Assembly: GCF_015291705.1 (NCBI RefSeq)
Contig: NZ_CP030050.1
Span: forward strand, 3,100,001 to 3,164,000
DNA from: Bradyrhizobium arachidis
Lineage (GTDB): Bacteria; Pseudomonadota; Alphaproteobacteria; Rhizobiales; Xanthobacteraceae
Direction of reading: 5' to 3'
DNA length: 64,000 nucleotides
The notes below the pieces were generated by a model. It saw only the letters and a program-made list of their open reading frames with translations, had not been told where the DNA came from and ran no database searches. A program made the position numbers and the translations under genes. Below, piece after piece: positions 26,971 to 35,347 of this stretch (position 1 is the first letter of the stretch; every line of letters begins with the position of its first letter).

Positions 26971-27927
26971 ATGGCTGACGCGTTCGACACCGAGATCACC
27001 GAGACGGCCGAGGCCCTGACCGGCCCGTGGCGCCAGCCGCGCCAGATGCTGCAGGCGCAGACCTACGACGCGCATGCCTCGATCCACGACGACGCCACCG
27101 CGCAGAAGCTCGGCTTCAAGGGCGGCACCATCGAGGGCCCGACCCATTTCAGCCAGTTCGCTCCGCTCGGTGCGCGGCTGTGGGGACACGCCTGGTTCGA
27201 GACCGGCTGCATCTCAGCGCATTACCGCAGCGTCTGCTACGAGGGTGAGGAGGTGCGGGCGATCCTGTCGAAGCCGCTGCCGGAAACGCGCCAATGCGAG
27301 ATCCAGATGGTGAAGCGCGACGGCACCGAGGTGCTGCGCGGCACGGCCTCGCTAGGTGAGCCGCACGCCCAGACTGCGCTGGAGACGCGCCTTGGCGAGC
27401 TCAGGCCGCTGACCGATCCCGTGATCCTGCGCGATGTGAGGGTGGCACAGACCAGCCAGCGGCAGACTGTGCGGATGGCGTTCGACCAGAACATGGGCGA
27501 CCTCTATCCGTTTTCGCTGCGGCAGAAGCTCGCCGTCATCACCGAGAACTCGCCTTACTACGCAACCGCCGATAATCCGTGGCGCAGGCCCATCATTCCG
27601 ATGGAGATGCTGAGTGTCTTGTTCCAGTACCGCTCCAAGGAGGATCCGCTGCCGGCCAAGGGCCCGGCGGTCGGCCTGTTCGCCGATCAGGAGATCCGCC
27701 TGGTGAAAGGCCCGCTCTTCGTCGACGAAGAATACGAGGTCGAGCGCGAGGTGGTCGCGCTCTCCGGCAGCCGCCGCACCGAGAGCGCCTGGGCGAAGAC
27801 GCGCGTGTTCGACAGAGCGGGCACGATGGTCGCCACGATGTTGCTCAACATGGCAACGCTGAAGGATTCGTATGCGCCGTATGAGAATGAGTATCGGCAG
27901 CTGTATGGGGTGGGCGGTAGGCGCTAG
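26971..27927 (+). CDS. Hotdog-fold (MaoC-like) protein, function unknown
   Basis: A 318-residue soluble protein. The N-terminal half has HASIHDDATAQKLGFKGGTIEGPTHFSQF, which resembles the start of MaoC/hotdog acyl-dehydratases (D..A...G..GG...P). The C-terminal half (about 165-310) looks like a second hotdog, so the protein may be a double-hotdog hydratase or thioesterase acting on acyl-CoA. The usual catalytic D..H pair is not clearly placed. ATG at 26971 is chosen because GGAGAG lies six bases before it. It is divergent from the ferredoxin oxidoreductase gene. Confidence 0.75.
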   Translation: MADAFDTEITETAEALTGPWRQPRQMLQAQTYDAHASIHDDATAQKLGFKGGTIEGPTHFSQFAPLGARLWGHAWFETGCISAHYRSVCYEGEEVRAILSKPLPETRQCEIQMVKRDGTEVLRGTASLGEPHAQTALETRLGELRPLTDPVILRDVRVAQTSQRQTVRMAFDQNMGDLYPFSLRQKLAVITENSPYYATADNPWRRPIIPMEMLSVLFQYRSKEDPLPAKGPAVGLFADQEIRLVKGPLFVDEEYEVEREVVALSGSRRTESAWAKTRVFDRAGTMVATMLLNMATLKDSYAPYENEYRQLYGVGGRR

Positions 27928-27940
27928 GCGTCGTCACACA

Positions 27941-28062
27941 CTCTCCGCCGTCATTCCGGGGCGCGCGTAGCGCGAACCCGGAATCCATTTCACCTCGCGT
28001 ACTGCGGCCCGATGGATTCCGGGCTCGACGCTGACGCGTCGCCCCGGAATGACGGCGGAGAG
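27941..28062. repeat. Long palindrome with 21-bp perfect arms
   Basis: The arm beginning CTCTCCGCCGTCATTCC (27941-27961) is the exact reverse complement of 28042-28062, with further imperfect pairing between GAACCCGGAATCCAT and GATGGATTCCGGGCTC inside. It lies after the hotdog gene and can fold into a long hairpin. Within the 330-base gap 27928-28257 it is followed by the sigma-54 promoter region. Confidence 0.8.
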
Positions 28063-28194
28063 TGCGCCGTGCGCCGCTCATCCTTTAAGCAAATGCACGT
28101 CGCAAAGCCGTCGCACAGGGAATAAGCAGCCGTCGATCGCCGCCGTAACCTTCTGACCGCACAACGAATTCCCTCACGTCCCACGCCCCATCGC

Positions 28195-28206
28195 AATTGT
28201 ACACAA
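28195..28206. promoter_or_regulatory. Short dyad next to sigma-54 promoter
   Basis: ATTGT-AC-ACAAT is a five-base inverted repeat immediately upstream of the -24 element of the sigma-54 promoter at 28207. It could bind a regulator such as a GntR-type repressor. It is short, so chance is possible. Confidence 0.35.
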
Positions 28207-28222
28207 TGGCACGGCGCTTGCA
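28207..28222 (+). promoter_or_regulatory. Sigma-54 (RpoN) promoter
   Basis: TGGCACGGCGCTTGCA matches the sigma-54 consensus TGGCACG-N4-TTGCA at every fixed position with the correct spacing between the GG and GC pairs. It lies 36 bases before the start codon of the biuret-hydrolase-like gene, on the same strand. The transcript would start near 28232. This predicts activation by an enhancer-binding protein such as NtrC under nitrogen limitation. Confidence 0.85.
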
Positions 28223-28245
28223 GAACTCTCCGTAAAGAGAGTTCT
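28222..28245. promoter_or_regulatory. Perfect 9-bp inverted repeat at the transcript start
   Basis: AGAACTCTC (28222-28230) and GAGAGTTCT (28237-28245) form a perfect stem around CGTAAA. It begins at the last base of the sigma-54 promoter and ends 12 bases before the start codon, so it spans the predicted start of transcription. It could be an operator or a 5' leader hairpin that affects translation. Confidence 0.55.
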
Positions 28246-28257
28246 CGCGGGGGCGTC

Positions 28258-28956
28258 ATGTTGAACTCAAGCAAGTCGACACTGGGCGTCATCAGGGCCG
28301 AGCCCGAGCCGATCAAGCTCGACTGGTCATCGACCGCGCTCGTGATCATCGACATGCAGCGCGACTTCATGGAGCCCGGCGGCTTTGGCGAGACGCTCGG
28401 CAACGACGTCAGCCAGCTTGCGCGCGCGGTAAAGCCGATCGGTGCAGTGCTCAGGATGGCGCGCGACACCGGCATGCTGGTGATCCATACCCGCGAGGGA
28501 CATCTGCCTGATCTTTCCGATGCGCCGCCGGCAAAGGTCGAGCGCGGCGCGCCGTCCTTGCGCATCGGCGATCCCGGCCCGATGGGGCGCATCCTCATTC
28601 GCGGCGAAGCCGGGCACGACATCATTCCCGAACTCTATCCGCTCGACAGCGAGGTCGTGATCGACAAGCCCGGCAAGGGCGCGTTCTACGCTACCGAGCT
28701 CACCGACGTGCTGGAGAAATACGGCATCGAGAATTTGCTGGTGTGCGGTGTCACCACCGAAGTGTGCGTCAACACGACGGTGCGCGAAGCCAACGACCGC
28801 GGCTATCGCTGCGTCGTCATCTCCGACGGCTGTGCATCCTACTTCCCCGAGTTTCACGAGATGGGCCTGAAGATGATCAAGGCCCAGGGCGGCATCTTCG
28901 GCTGGGTCACGGACTCGGCCGCAGTTCTGGAGGCAATGAAAACTTCGAGCACATAG
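28258..28956 (+). CDS. Biuret-amidohydrolase-like cysteine hydrolase
   Basis: A 232-residue protein of the isochorismatase-like cysteine hydrolase family. The catalytic Asp is D32 in IIDMQRDF, the Lys is K140 in DKPGKGAF and the nucleophile is C170 in [11 protein letters not shown]. Blocks [25 protein letters not shown] and IIPELYPLD agree closely with the rhizobial biuret hydrolase as I recall it, also shared by some ureidoacrylate hydrolases. It would release ammonia from a ureide. The sigma-54 promoter and the downstream permease support a nitrogen-scavenging role. The precise substrate is not settled. Confidence 0.88.
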   Translation: MLNSSKSTLGVIRAEPEPIKLDWSSTALVIIDMQRDFMEPGGFGETLGNDVSQLARAVKPIGAVLRMARDTGMLVIHTREGHLPDLSDAPPAKVERGAPSLRIGDPGPMGRILIRGEAGHDIIPELYPLDSEVVIDKPGKGAFYATELTDVLEKYGIENLLVCGVTTEVCVNTTVREANDRGYRCVVISDGCASYFPEFHEMGLKMIKAQGGIFGWVTDSAAVLEAMKTSST

Positions 28957-28966
28957 GGGTATTTTC

Positions 28967-30619
28967 ATGAGCACATTGACGGGGACGGCCGGCAAGTCCA
29001 GCTTCAAACCGGCACTATGGACATCGGGCGACTGGAACGCATTTTTCGGCTTCGGCACCAACATCCTCGTCAACATGCTGGTGCTCACGGGCCTGCTTCG
29101 CTTCGTCTTGAAGATGCCTGACAGCCTCGTGTTCGGCCGCATCCTGCCCGCGCTCGGGCTGATGATGTGCCTCTCCACCTTCTATTACGCGTATCTCGCC
29201 TATCGCCTAGCGCAGAAGACCGGCCGCAGCGACGTTTGCGCGCTGCCCTCGGGCGTCAGCGTGCCGCACATGTTCATCGTCACCTTCGTGATCATGCTGC
29301 CGATCACGCTGAAGACGGGCGATCCGCTCAAGGGCTGGTCGGCCGGCCTCGTCTGGGTGTTCTTCCAGAGTTTCATTCTTATGATCGGTGGCTTCGTTGC
29401 CCCATTCATTCGAAAAATCACGCCGCGTGCGGCGCTGCTCGGCACGCTTGCCGGTGTCTCCGTCACCTTCATCTCGATGCGGCCTGCGCTGGAGATGTAC
29501 ATGACGCCGCAGATCGGTCTGGTCTGCTTCGCCATCATCCTGGTGAGCTGGTTCGGCGGCGTGAAATACTGGCGCGGCATTCCCGCGGGCCTCGTCGCCA
29601 TCGCGGCCGGCATGATCATCGCCTGGGGCTCCAACCTGTTCGGGCTCGGCCTTGGCGGATTGAGCATCGCGGGTGTTGGAGCCGCTTTCGCGAACTTCGG
29701 CTTCTCGGTGCCGATCCCGGCCGTGGGCTACGTCTTCTCCGGCTTCGAATTCCTCGGCATCATCCTGGTCACCGCCATTCCGTTTGGCATCTACGACCTC
29801 GTCGAGGCCATGGACAATGTCGAGAGCGCTGAAGCGGCCGGCGACGAATATCCGACCACGCGCGTGCTGACCGCCGACGGCGTCGTCAGCCTGATCGGCT
29901 GCCTGATGGGCAATCCCTTCATCAACGCGGTCTATATCGGCCATCCCGGCTGGAAGGCGATGGGCGGCCGCATCGGCTATTCCGCTGCGACCGGCATCAT
30001 GGTCGTGGTGCTGGCCTGGTTCGGCATCATCTCGGTGCTGCTGGCGCTGGTGCCGGTCGTCGCGATCTCGCCGATCCTGCTCTATATCGGCATGCTCATC
30101 GGCGCACAGGCGTTCCAGACCACGCCGGTCAAGCACGCGCCCGCGATCGTGCTGGCGCTGACGCCGCATCTTGCGGCCTGGGCCAAGCTCCAGATCGACA
30201 CCATGCTTGGCTCGACCATGACGGCTGCGGCGACGGTCGGCGGAATGGCCGCCGACAAGGCCGACGCGGTCAAGGCTGCCGCGATCGCCGCGCTGCCGCA
30301 GCAGGGCGTATTCTATCACGGCCTGGAGGTGATGGGCGGCGGCTCCATCCTCGGCGGTCTCATCCTGGGTGCGATCGGTGTCTTCATCATCGAGCGCGAT
30401 CTCGAGAAGGCCTCCGCCTTCGCGCTGGTCGGTGCGGTCCTGACCTACTTCGGCTTCATGCATGGCGAAGCCGTCGGCATCGGCGGCGGCTTTGGCGTGA
30501 CGCCGGCGGTCGCGCTCGCCTATGCCGTGGTGTCGGCCGGCCTGTTCGCGGCCAGCAAGCTCGGTACCAGCGAGCACTACGCCGCGCATCCGGAGATGCA
30601 CGCCGCGCCGGCGGAGTAG
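28967..30619 (+). CDS. Purine/uracil-type permease (NCS2/AzgA-related)
   Basis: A 550-residue inner-membrane protein with about 12 or more hydrophobic helices. FFGFGTNILVNMLVLTG near the start, the ALPSGVSVPHMF block and GNPFINAVYIGHPGWKAMGGRIGYS near residue 320 resemble the xanthine/uracil/AzgA permease superfamily. It starts ten bases after the hydrolase gene, so both use the sigma-54 promoter. By context it imports the nitrogen-rich compound that the hydrolase attacks. It ends next to the convergent sugar-permease gene with no gap, leaving no room for a terminator. Confidence 0.85.
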   Translation: MSTLTGTAGKSSFKPALWTSGDWNAFFGFGTNILVNMLVLTGLLRFVLKMPDSLVFGRILPALGLMMCLSTFYYAYLAYRLAQKTGRSDVCALPSGVSVPHMFIVTFVIMLPITLKTGDPLKGWSAGLVWVFFQSFILMIGGFVAPFIRKITPRAALLGTLAGVSVTFISMRPALEMYMTPQIGLVCFAIILVSWFGGVKYWRGIPAGLVAIAAGMIIAWGSNLFGLGLGGLSIAGVGAAFANFGFSVPIPAVGYVFSGFEFLGIILVTAIPFGIYDLVEAMDNVESAEAAGDEYPTTRVLTADGVVSLIGCLMGNPFINAVYIGHPGWKAMGGRIGYSAATGIMVVVLAWFGIISVLLALVPVVAISPILLYIGMLIGAQAFQTTPVKHAPAIVLALTPHLAAWAKLQIDTMLGSTMTAAATVGGMAADKADAVKAAAIAALPQQGVFYHGLEVMGGGSILGGLILGAIGVFIIERDLEKASAFALVGAVLTYFGFMHGEAVGIGGGFGVTPAVALAYAVVSAGLFAASKLGTSEHYAAHPEMHAAPAE

Positions 30620-31444
30620 CTACCCGCCCTTGACGGCACCCGCGGTGAGCCCGGCGACGATCTGTCGCTGGGCCATCACCGTCAGCAGCAGCACTGGAAA
30701 CGTCACGATCAGGGCGGCCGCGGCCAGCGGGCCCCAGCTCAGTTGGTCGAACGAGATCATGTTGTAGACCGCGACGGGCAGGGTGCGCGTCTCACGCCCC
30801 GCCAGCACGATGCCGAACACGAAATTGTTCCAGGAGAAGATCACTGCGAGGATGAAGGCCACAGCGATACCGGGCCTCGCAATCGGCAGCGCCACGTGCC
30901 GAAACACCTGCCAGCGGCCGGCACCGTCGATCAGGGCGGCTTCCTCCAGCTCCATCGGTGTGGTCTCGAAATAGCCGATCATGATCCAGATCACGATCGG
31001 CACCGTGACGACAAGATGGATGATGATTTGCGGCACCAGCGTGCCGAGCAGGCCGAGCCACTGGAACAGCAGGAACAGCGGGATCAGGTAGGACAGTCCC
31101 GGCGTGATGCGGGCGATCAGGATCACGATCGCGGATTTATGCGCGGCCATGCGTGCGATGCCGTAGCCGGCGGGGACGCCGACGATCAGCGCGAGCAACG
31201 TCGCGCTGCCCGTCACGATCAGGCTGTTGATGAAATAGGTCAGGAAGCGGTTGGAGGCGAGCACGTCGGCGTAGTTCTTCCATGCGATGCGATCAGGAAA
31301 GAACACCGGCGGATAGGCGGCGTTATCGACCTCGAATTTGAGTGACAACGAGAGCATCCAGAGGAAGAACAGGATCGCCGGCGATACGATGACGAACACC
31401 GAAAGCCACAAGCCGATCCTGCCGATGAGCTGACGAAAGTTCAT
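30620..31444 (-). CDS. Sugar ABC importer permease (MalG type)
   Basis: A 274-residue inner-membrane permease with six helices. The EAA-loop signature that docks the ATPase is EEAALIDGAGRWQVFRHVALPIARPG. It is the second permease of a carbohydrate (CUT1) importer. The start is the ATG overlapping the stop of the upstream permease (ATGA, 31441-31444). No ATPase subunit is found in this operon, so it must share one from elsewhere, as CUT1 systems often do with MsmK-like ATPases. Confidence 0.93.
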   Translation of the reverse strand: MNFRQLIGRIGLWLSVFVIVSPAILFFLWMLSLSLKFEVDNAAYPPVFFPDRIAWKNYADVLASNRFLTYFINSLIVTGSATLLALIVGVPAGYGIARMAAHKSAIVILIARITPGLSYLIPLFLLFQWLGLLGTLVPQIIIHLVVTVPIVIWIMIGYFETTPMELEEAALIDGAGRWQVFRHVALPIARPGIAVAFILAVIFSWNNFVFGIVLAGRETRTLPVAVYNMISFDQLSWGPLAAAALIVTFPVLLLTVMAQRQIVAGLTAGAVKGG

Positions 31445-32379
31445 GCGCCGCTCGCGATTTCGGTCCACAGCATGCGCTGGCGGGCGTAAAGCATCACCGC
31501 CGCAAGCAGGACGATCAGCAGGAAGAACACGACCGCGATCGCAGATCCGTAGCCGAGGTCGTAATAGGTGAAGGCGACGCTGTAGAGATAGATGTTGATC
31601 GTCTCCGATGCCGAGCCGGGTCCGCCTTGCGTGATCGCGAAGATGATGTCGAAGCTCTTGACCGCGTCGATCATGCGGATCATGCCAGCGATGAACAGGA
31701 ACGGCATGATCAGCGGCAGCGTGATGAAGCGGAACACCTGCCAGAAGTTGGCGCCGTCGATCTGCGCGCTCTCATAGGGCTCGGTCGGGATTGCGGCCAG
31801 GCCGCCGAGCACGATCAGCATCACCAGCGGCGTCCATTGCCAGGTCTCGACCAGCACCAGCGAGGGAATGACGGTCGCGGGGTGAAAGACCCAGAGTTGC
31901 GCCGGAATTCCAACCAGCGACAGCAGGTAGTTCAGCACGCCGAGCTGCGGGTGGAACATCATGGTCCAGACCAGCGCGATCGCGACGGGTGTCGCCATCA
32001 TCGGCATGATGAACACGCCACGCAGGAATCCGCGGCCGGCGAATCTCTGGTGAAACACCACGGCTGCAAACGTCCCCAGCACCAGCGGTAGCAGGACCGA
32101 CAGCGCGGTGTAGACCATGGTGTGTCCGATCGCCTCGATGAAGCGGGGATCGCTGGTCAGCCGCAGATAGTTGGACAGCCCGACGAAGGTGGTCGGCGAG
32201 CCGACCTTCCATTCGTTCAGGCTCATCCAGATGGTGAAGACCCACGGGAAGATGATGATGGCCAGCACGACGACAAGCGCCGGCACCACGAACGGCCAGT
32301 AGGACGGCGGCCGCAACCCCTTCTCCGGCGCGGCCTCGGTCGAAGCCGCGGCCGGAGTCGATTGTGTCAACGCACTCAC
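31441..32379 (-). CDS. Sugar ABC importer permease (MalF/UgpA type)
   Basis: A 312-residue permease with an N-terminal cytoplasmic stretch and six helices. Its EAA loop is in ESAQIDGANFWQVFRFITLP, and LVLVETWQWTPLVMLIVLGG is typical of UgpA/MalF. The start codon is GTG, overlapping the stop of the binding-protein gene (GTGA, 32376-32379). It forms the channel with the MalG-type subunit. Confidence 0.93.
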   Translation of the reverse strand: MSALTQSTPAAASTEAAPEKGLRPPSYWPFVVPALVVVLAIIIFPWVFTIWMSLNEWKVGSPTTFVGLSNYLRLTSDPRFIEAIGHTMVYTALSVLLPLVLGTFAAVVFHQRFAGRGFLRGVFIMPMMATPVAIALVWTMMFHPQLGVLNYLLSLVGIPAQLWVFHPATVIPSLVLVETWQWTPLVMLIVLGGLAAIPTEPYESAQIDGANFWQVFRFITLPLIMPFLFIAGMIRMIDAVKSFDIIFAITQGGPGSASETINIYLYSVAFTYYDLGYGSAIAVVFFLLIVLLAAVMLYARQRMLWTEIASGA

Positions 32380-33701
32380 GCTTTTTCGCTGCGCTCCAGG
32401 ATCGGCCGGTACTGATCGTTGGCTTTCTTCAGTTCAGTCGCGGGATCGGCTCCGGACAGCGTCGCCGTGAGCGCTGCGCCGACGATGTCGCGGAATTCCG
32501 CAACGGGGATGACGACGGGCAGGCCGAGTTTGCTGATCTTGGCGGAATCGATCACCGATTGCAGCCACTCCTTGGGCATCTTCACGCCCTGCTGGATCTC
32601 GGGATCGTTCAGGATCGAGTTGCGGAACGGCACGCCGCCGCCGGCCTGCAGCAGCCGCGCGCCCTGCTGCTTCGAGACCACCCACTGGCAGAGCAGATAG
32701 GCAGCTTCCTTGTTCTTGCTCGCAGCGGCGATGCCGATGCCGTCGCCGTAAGTGGCCGAATACTGCCCCTTCGGTCCGGCGGGCACGACGGTGTAGCCGA
32801 CCTTGCCGACGACGCGCGAGGCGGCGGGATCCTCCAGCGGCGGCGCCCAGCCGACGCCGTCTATCCACATCGCAGATCGTCCTTGCGTGAACGAGGCCAT
32901 CGACTCCATCCAGTTGAAGCCGGCGACGCCGGGCGGCGCGACCTTGGTCAGCAGCGTCTGATAGAGCTTTGTCGCGGCGACCGCCTCGGGGCCGTCGGTC
33001 AGGATGTTACCCTTGGCATCGAGGAATTCGCCGCCATAGTTGAGGAAGAAATTGGTCCACAACGTCATGTTGGCGTTGCGCAGGCCGCGACCGACGAAGC
33101 CGTAGGTGCCTTCCTTGGTATCGGTCAGTTTTTCGGCCGCCGCGACCATCTCGTCGAGGGTTTTGGGGACGGCGACGCCCTTCTTCTGGAACAGCTCCTT
33201 GTTGTAGTAGAGGATGAAGTAATCGACCGACCAGGGCAGCGACAGCATCTGGCCCTTGTCGTTCTTGGCGTATTGCAGGCCGGCGGCCGAGAAATCGCTC
33301 TCGACGAGATCGGGCGCGGTCAGCGTCGGATCCTTCATGAACGGCGTCATGTCGGCGAGCCAGCCGGCTTTCTCGAACTGACGCTTCTGGACGTGATAGC
33401 TGAGATGCACCACGTCGAAGCTCGGCCGGCCCGAGGTGAGCTCGATCACGACCTTCTGCCGCTGCTGCTGCTCGGGGATCTGCTCGGATTCCACCTGGAT
33501 GCCGGTGAGTTCGGTGAACTCCTTGATGTTCTTTTGCAGGTTGTCGCCGCGCGGACCCTTGGCGAGGATCACCTCCAGCTTGGTCCCGGCATATTTCTTC
33601 CAGTTGACCTCGGCGCGGGCGGGCAGCCCGGTCAGGCTGAGCGCGCCGGCCGCGGCGGTGCCCTTCAACAGCGTGCGGCGCGAGATATTGTGGTTGGCCA
33701 A
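32376..33701 (-). CDS. Sugar ABC importer substrate-binding protein (Tat-exported)
   Basis: A 441-residue extracellular solute-binding protein of family 1. The start is TTG with GGGAGGG upstream. The N-terminus has a twin-arginine signal, SRRTLLKGTAAAGALSL, then a cleavage site near PARA. The mature part has ADMTPFM, WSVDYFILYYNKELFQKKG and SYLLCQWV-type blocks common to sugar binders. It is first in a three-gene CUT1 operon and lies 81 bases downstream of soxA on the same strand, so read-through from the sox genes is possible. The sugar is unknown. Confidence 0.93.
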   Translation of the reverse strand: MANHNISRRTLLKGTAAAGALSLTGLPARAEVNWKKYAGTKLEVILAKGPRGDNLQKNIKEFTELTGIQVESEQIPEQQQRQKVVIELTSGRPSFDVVHLSYHVQKRQFEKAGWLADMTPFMKDPTLTAPDLVESDFSAAGLQYAKNDKGQMLSLPWSVDYFILYYNKELFQKKGVAVPKTLDEMVAAAEKLTDTKEGTYGFVGRGLRNANMTLWTNFFLNYGGEFLDAKGNILTDGPEAVAATKLYQTLLTKVAPPGVAGFNWMESMASFTQGRSAMWIDGVGWAPPLEDPAASRVVGKVGYTVVPAGPKGQYSATYGDGIGIAAASKNKEAAYLLCQWVVSKQQGARLLQAGGGVPFRNSILNDPEIQQGVKMPKEWLQSVIDSAKISKLGLPVVIPVAEFRDIVGAALTATLSGADPATELKKANDQYRPILERSEKA

Positions 33702-33782
33702 TTTAGTCCCTCCCTCTCTGTCATTTTCTTTGGGCGCGATACTAGCGGCCGTGCCACGCCTGCCTAGTCCTAATCTGGCGCC

Positions 33783-34562
33783 TCAGGGGCGCACGGCGGG
33801 CGTCTCCATCGGCAGGCCGCGCGCCCGCGACATCAGGTAAAGCTCGAGCGCGACCAGTTCCGGTGCGCCGTAATCATAGGCCTGGGCGCGGACGCCGGTC
33901 ATGCAGCTGCGCAAGCGACGCTCCAGAGATCCCAGCGTCTGCCATTCCAGACGGTAGAGCGGATAGCCGGTCGGCTGTCCCTGCGTGATCGGTGATCCAG
34001 CGAGGCGCTTGTCGAAATTGTCATCGTGGCAATTGGTGCAGGCGAGGTTGAGCTGGCCCTCGCGCTGCATGAAGAGATCGCGGCCCTGTGCGACGAACGG
34101 CTTTAGTTGCGGATCGTCACCGGCGGTGATCGCGACGCCGCGCGACTGGTGGGCGACGAAGGCGGATAGTGCCAGCAGGTCGCGACTCTCGTAAGGGAGC
34201 GCCGTCGCCTGCTGATGACTGGCGCGGCAGAGATTGATGCGCTGGTCCAGCGTAACGGGACGGCCGAGCGTTTGATCGAACGCGGGATAGCGCGCCGCGA
34301 CGCCTTTCATGCTGTTTCGCGCATCGCCATGGCAATCCGCGCAGGCCTTGTCGGCGCTGCCGGTCTTCTTGCCCCACAGCGCCTCACCGTCGAGCACGAA
34401 CAGCATGCCGGGATTGGACGTGTCGTCATCCTGCATGGCGCGCGTGTCGGCCCCCATGAACGCATAGCCGGACCGGCGCGCATCGGGCGGGATTTCACCG
34501 GCGAGCAGGGCAGGGGCCGCGGCGAGCAATATCGCCGCCGCTATCGCGCGCCAAAATCTCAT
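33783..34562 (-). CDS. soxA: Sulfur-oxidation diheme cytochrome SoxA
   Basis: A 259-residue periplasmic cytochrome. After a signal peptide (WRAIAAAILLAAAPALLAGE) come two heme motifs, CADCH (about residue 84) and CTNCH (about 180), so this is the diheme type. The C-terminal RSCMTGVRA carries the Cys that becomes the persulfide heme ligand at the active site. SoxAX joins thiosulfate to the carrier SoxY. The start overlaps the soxZ stop (ATGA). It is last of the soxXYZA run; soxB does not follow. Confidence 0.95.
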   Translation of the reverse strand: MRFWRAIAAAILLAAAPALLAGEIPPDARRSGYAFMGADTRAMQDDDTSNPGMLFVLDGEALWGKKTGSADKACADCHGDARNSMKGVAARYPAFDQTLGRPVTLDQRINLCRASHQQATALPYESRDLLALSAFVAHQSRGVAITAGDDPQLKPFVAQGRDLFMQREGQLNLACTNCHDDNFDKRLAGSPITQGQPTGYPLYRLEWQTLGSLERRLRSCMTGVRAQAYDYGAPELVALELYLMSRARGLPMETPAVRP

Positions 34563-34876
34563 TCGACGGTGATCGATGCCGATGCTGTGGACGAATAGCC
34601 GTTGTCGCCGATCCATTCGAACTCGAACTTGCCGCTCTCCTTCACGACGGTGAAGAAGGACAGATACGGATTGGCGGCGATCGCCGGAAACAGGTCGGCG
34701 CGAAAGACCTCGGTGCCGTTGTAGCGGCAGGTGAAGCTGGTGATGATGTCGCGCGGCACCAGCGCGCCGTCGGCGGTGTGGCGGAAGCCTGTTTCCATGA
34801 TGTGCGAGGTCAGCGTGCGGATCTCGATGATGTCGCCGCGTTTGGCCTTCGCGGGAACGTTGATGAGCGCGGCCAT
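34559..34876 (-). CDS. soxZ: Sulfur carrier complex subunit SoxZ
   Basis: A 105-residue immunoglobulin-like protein with no signal peptide; it travels to the periplasm with SoxY. Blocks KRGDIIEIRTLTSHIMETGFR, DIITSFTCRYNGTEVF and YLSFFTVVKESGKFEFEW are the family pattern. It forms the SoxYZ heterodimer that holds sulfur intermediates. The start shares bases with the soxY stop (TGATG), as expected for equal amounts of the two partners. Confidence 0.95.
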   Translation of the reverse strand: MAALINVPAKAKRGDIIEIRTLTSHIMETGFRHTADGALVPRDIITSFTCRYNGTEVFRADLFPAIAANPYLSFFTVVKESGKFEFEWIGDNGYSSTASASITVE

Positions 34877-35343
34877 CAGTTCAGCTCCTCGGTGCAGGCG
34901 GCCAGCGTCACGACGACGTCCGCCGCGACCTGCCAGAAGGTGTCGTCGGACAGGCGCGCGATCGCGACCACCTTCTGGGTGTCGGCGAGGCGGATGCGGG
35001 TCGAGACCTGGGCGCGGCCGGAGGAGGGGTTGAGATAGAAATTGCCGATGTTCGGCTGCGGGTTCTTCTCGTTGAAGACGTGGATGCTCTTGACGTAGTC
35101 GGTCGCCGTCATCGGGCTTGCGACACTCACCGTCATCGGCACGGTGTTGCCATTCTCGACCAGCGGAGGAATGTCGAGCTTGACCTTGCCAGTGCGAATT
35201 GGTGCCTCGCCGACGACGTTGCGGATCGCGGCGCTGAGCATCGCCGGCGTTGCCGCGAGCGGCCGCAGCGTGACGATCGGGATCGTCCCGGCGACTGTCA
35301 CTCCTCCGGCAAGATTCAAGAATTGTCGTCGCGTGGTCGCCAT
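34876..35343 (-). CDS. soxY: Sulfur carrier protein SoxY with atypical C-terminus
   Basis: A 155-residue Tat-exported protein: TRRQFLNLAGGVTVAGTIPI is the signal, followed by the SoxY domain (VPMTVSVASPMT, VKSIHVFNEKNPQPNIGNFY). In most SoxY the chain ends with a flexible GGCGG arm whose Cys carries the sulfur. Here the end reads VVVTLAACTEELN, so the Cys (C150) is kept but the glycines are replaced and five residues follow it. The DNA clearly reads this way. The effect on carrier function is unknown. It sits between soxX and soxZ. Confidence 0.92.
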   Translation of the reverse strand: MATTRRQFLNLAGGVTVAGTIPIVTLRPLAATPAMLSAAIRNVVGEAPIRTGKVKLDIPPLVENGNTVPMTVSVASPMTATDYVKSIHVFNEKNPQPNIGNFYLNPSSGRAQVSTRIRLADTQKVVAIARLSDDTFWQVAADVVVTLAACTEELN

Positions 35344-35347
35344 GAAG

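Noticed and set aside
29207..30601. 464-residue open frame on the minus strand
   Set aside because: Antisense to the permease; very charged low-complexity product with no start site.
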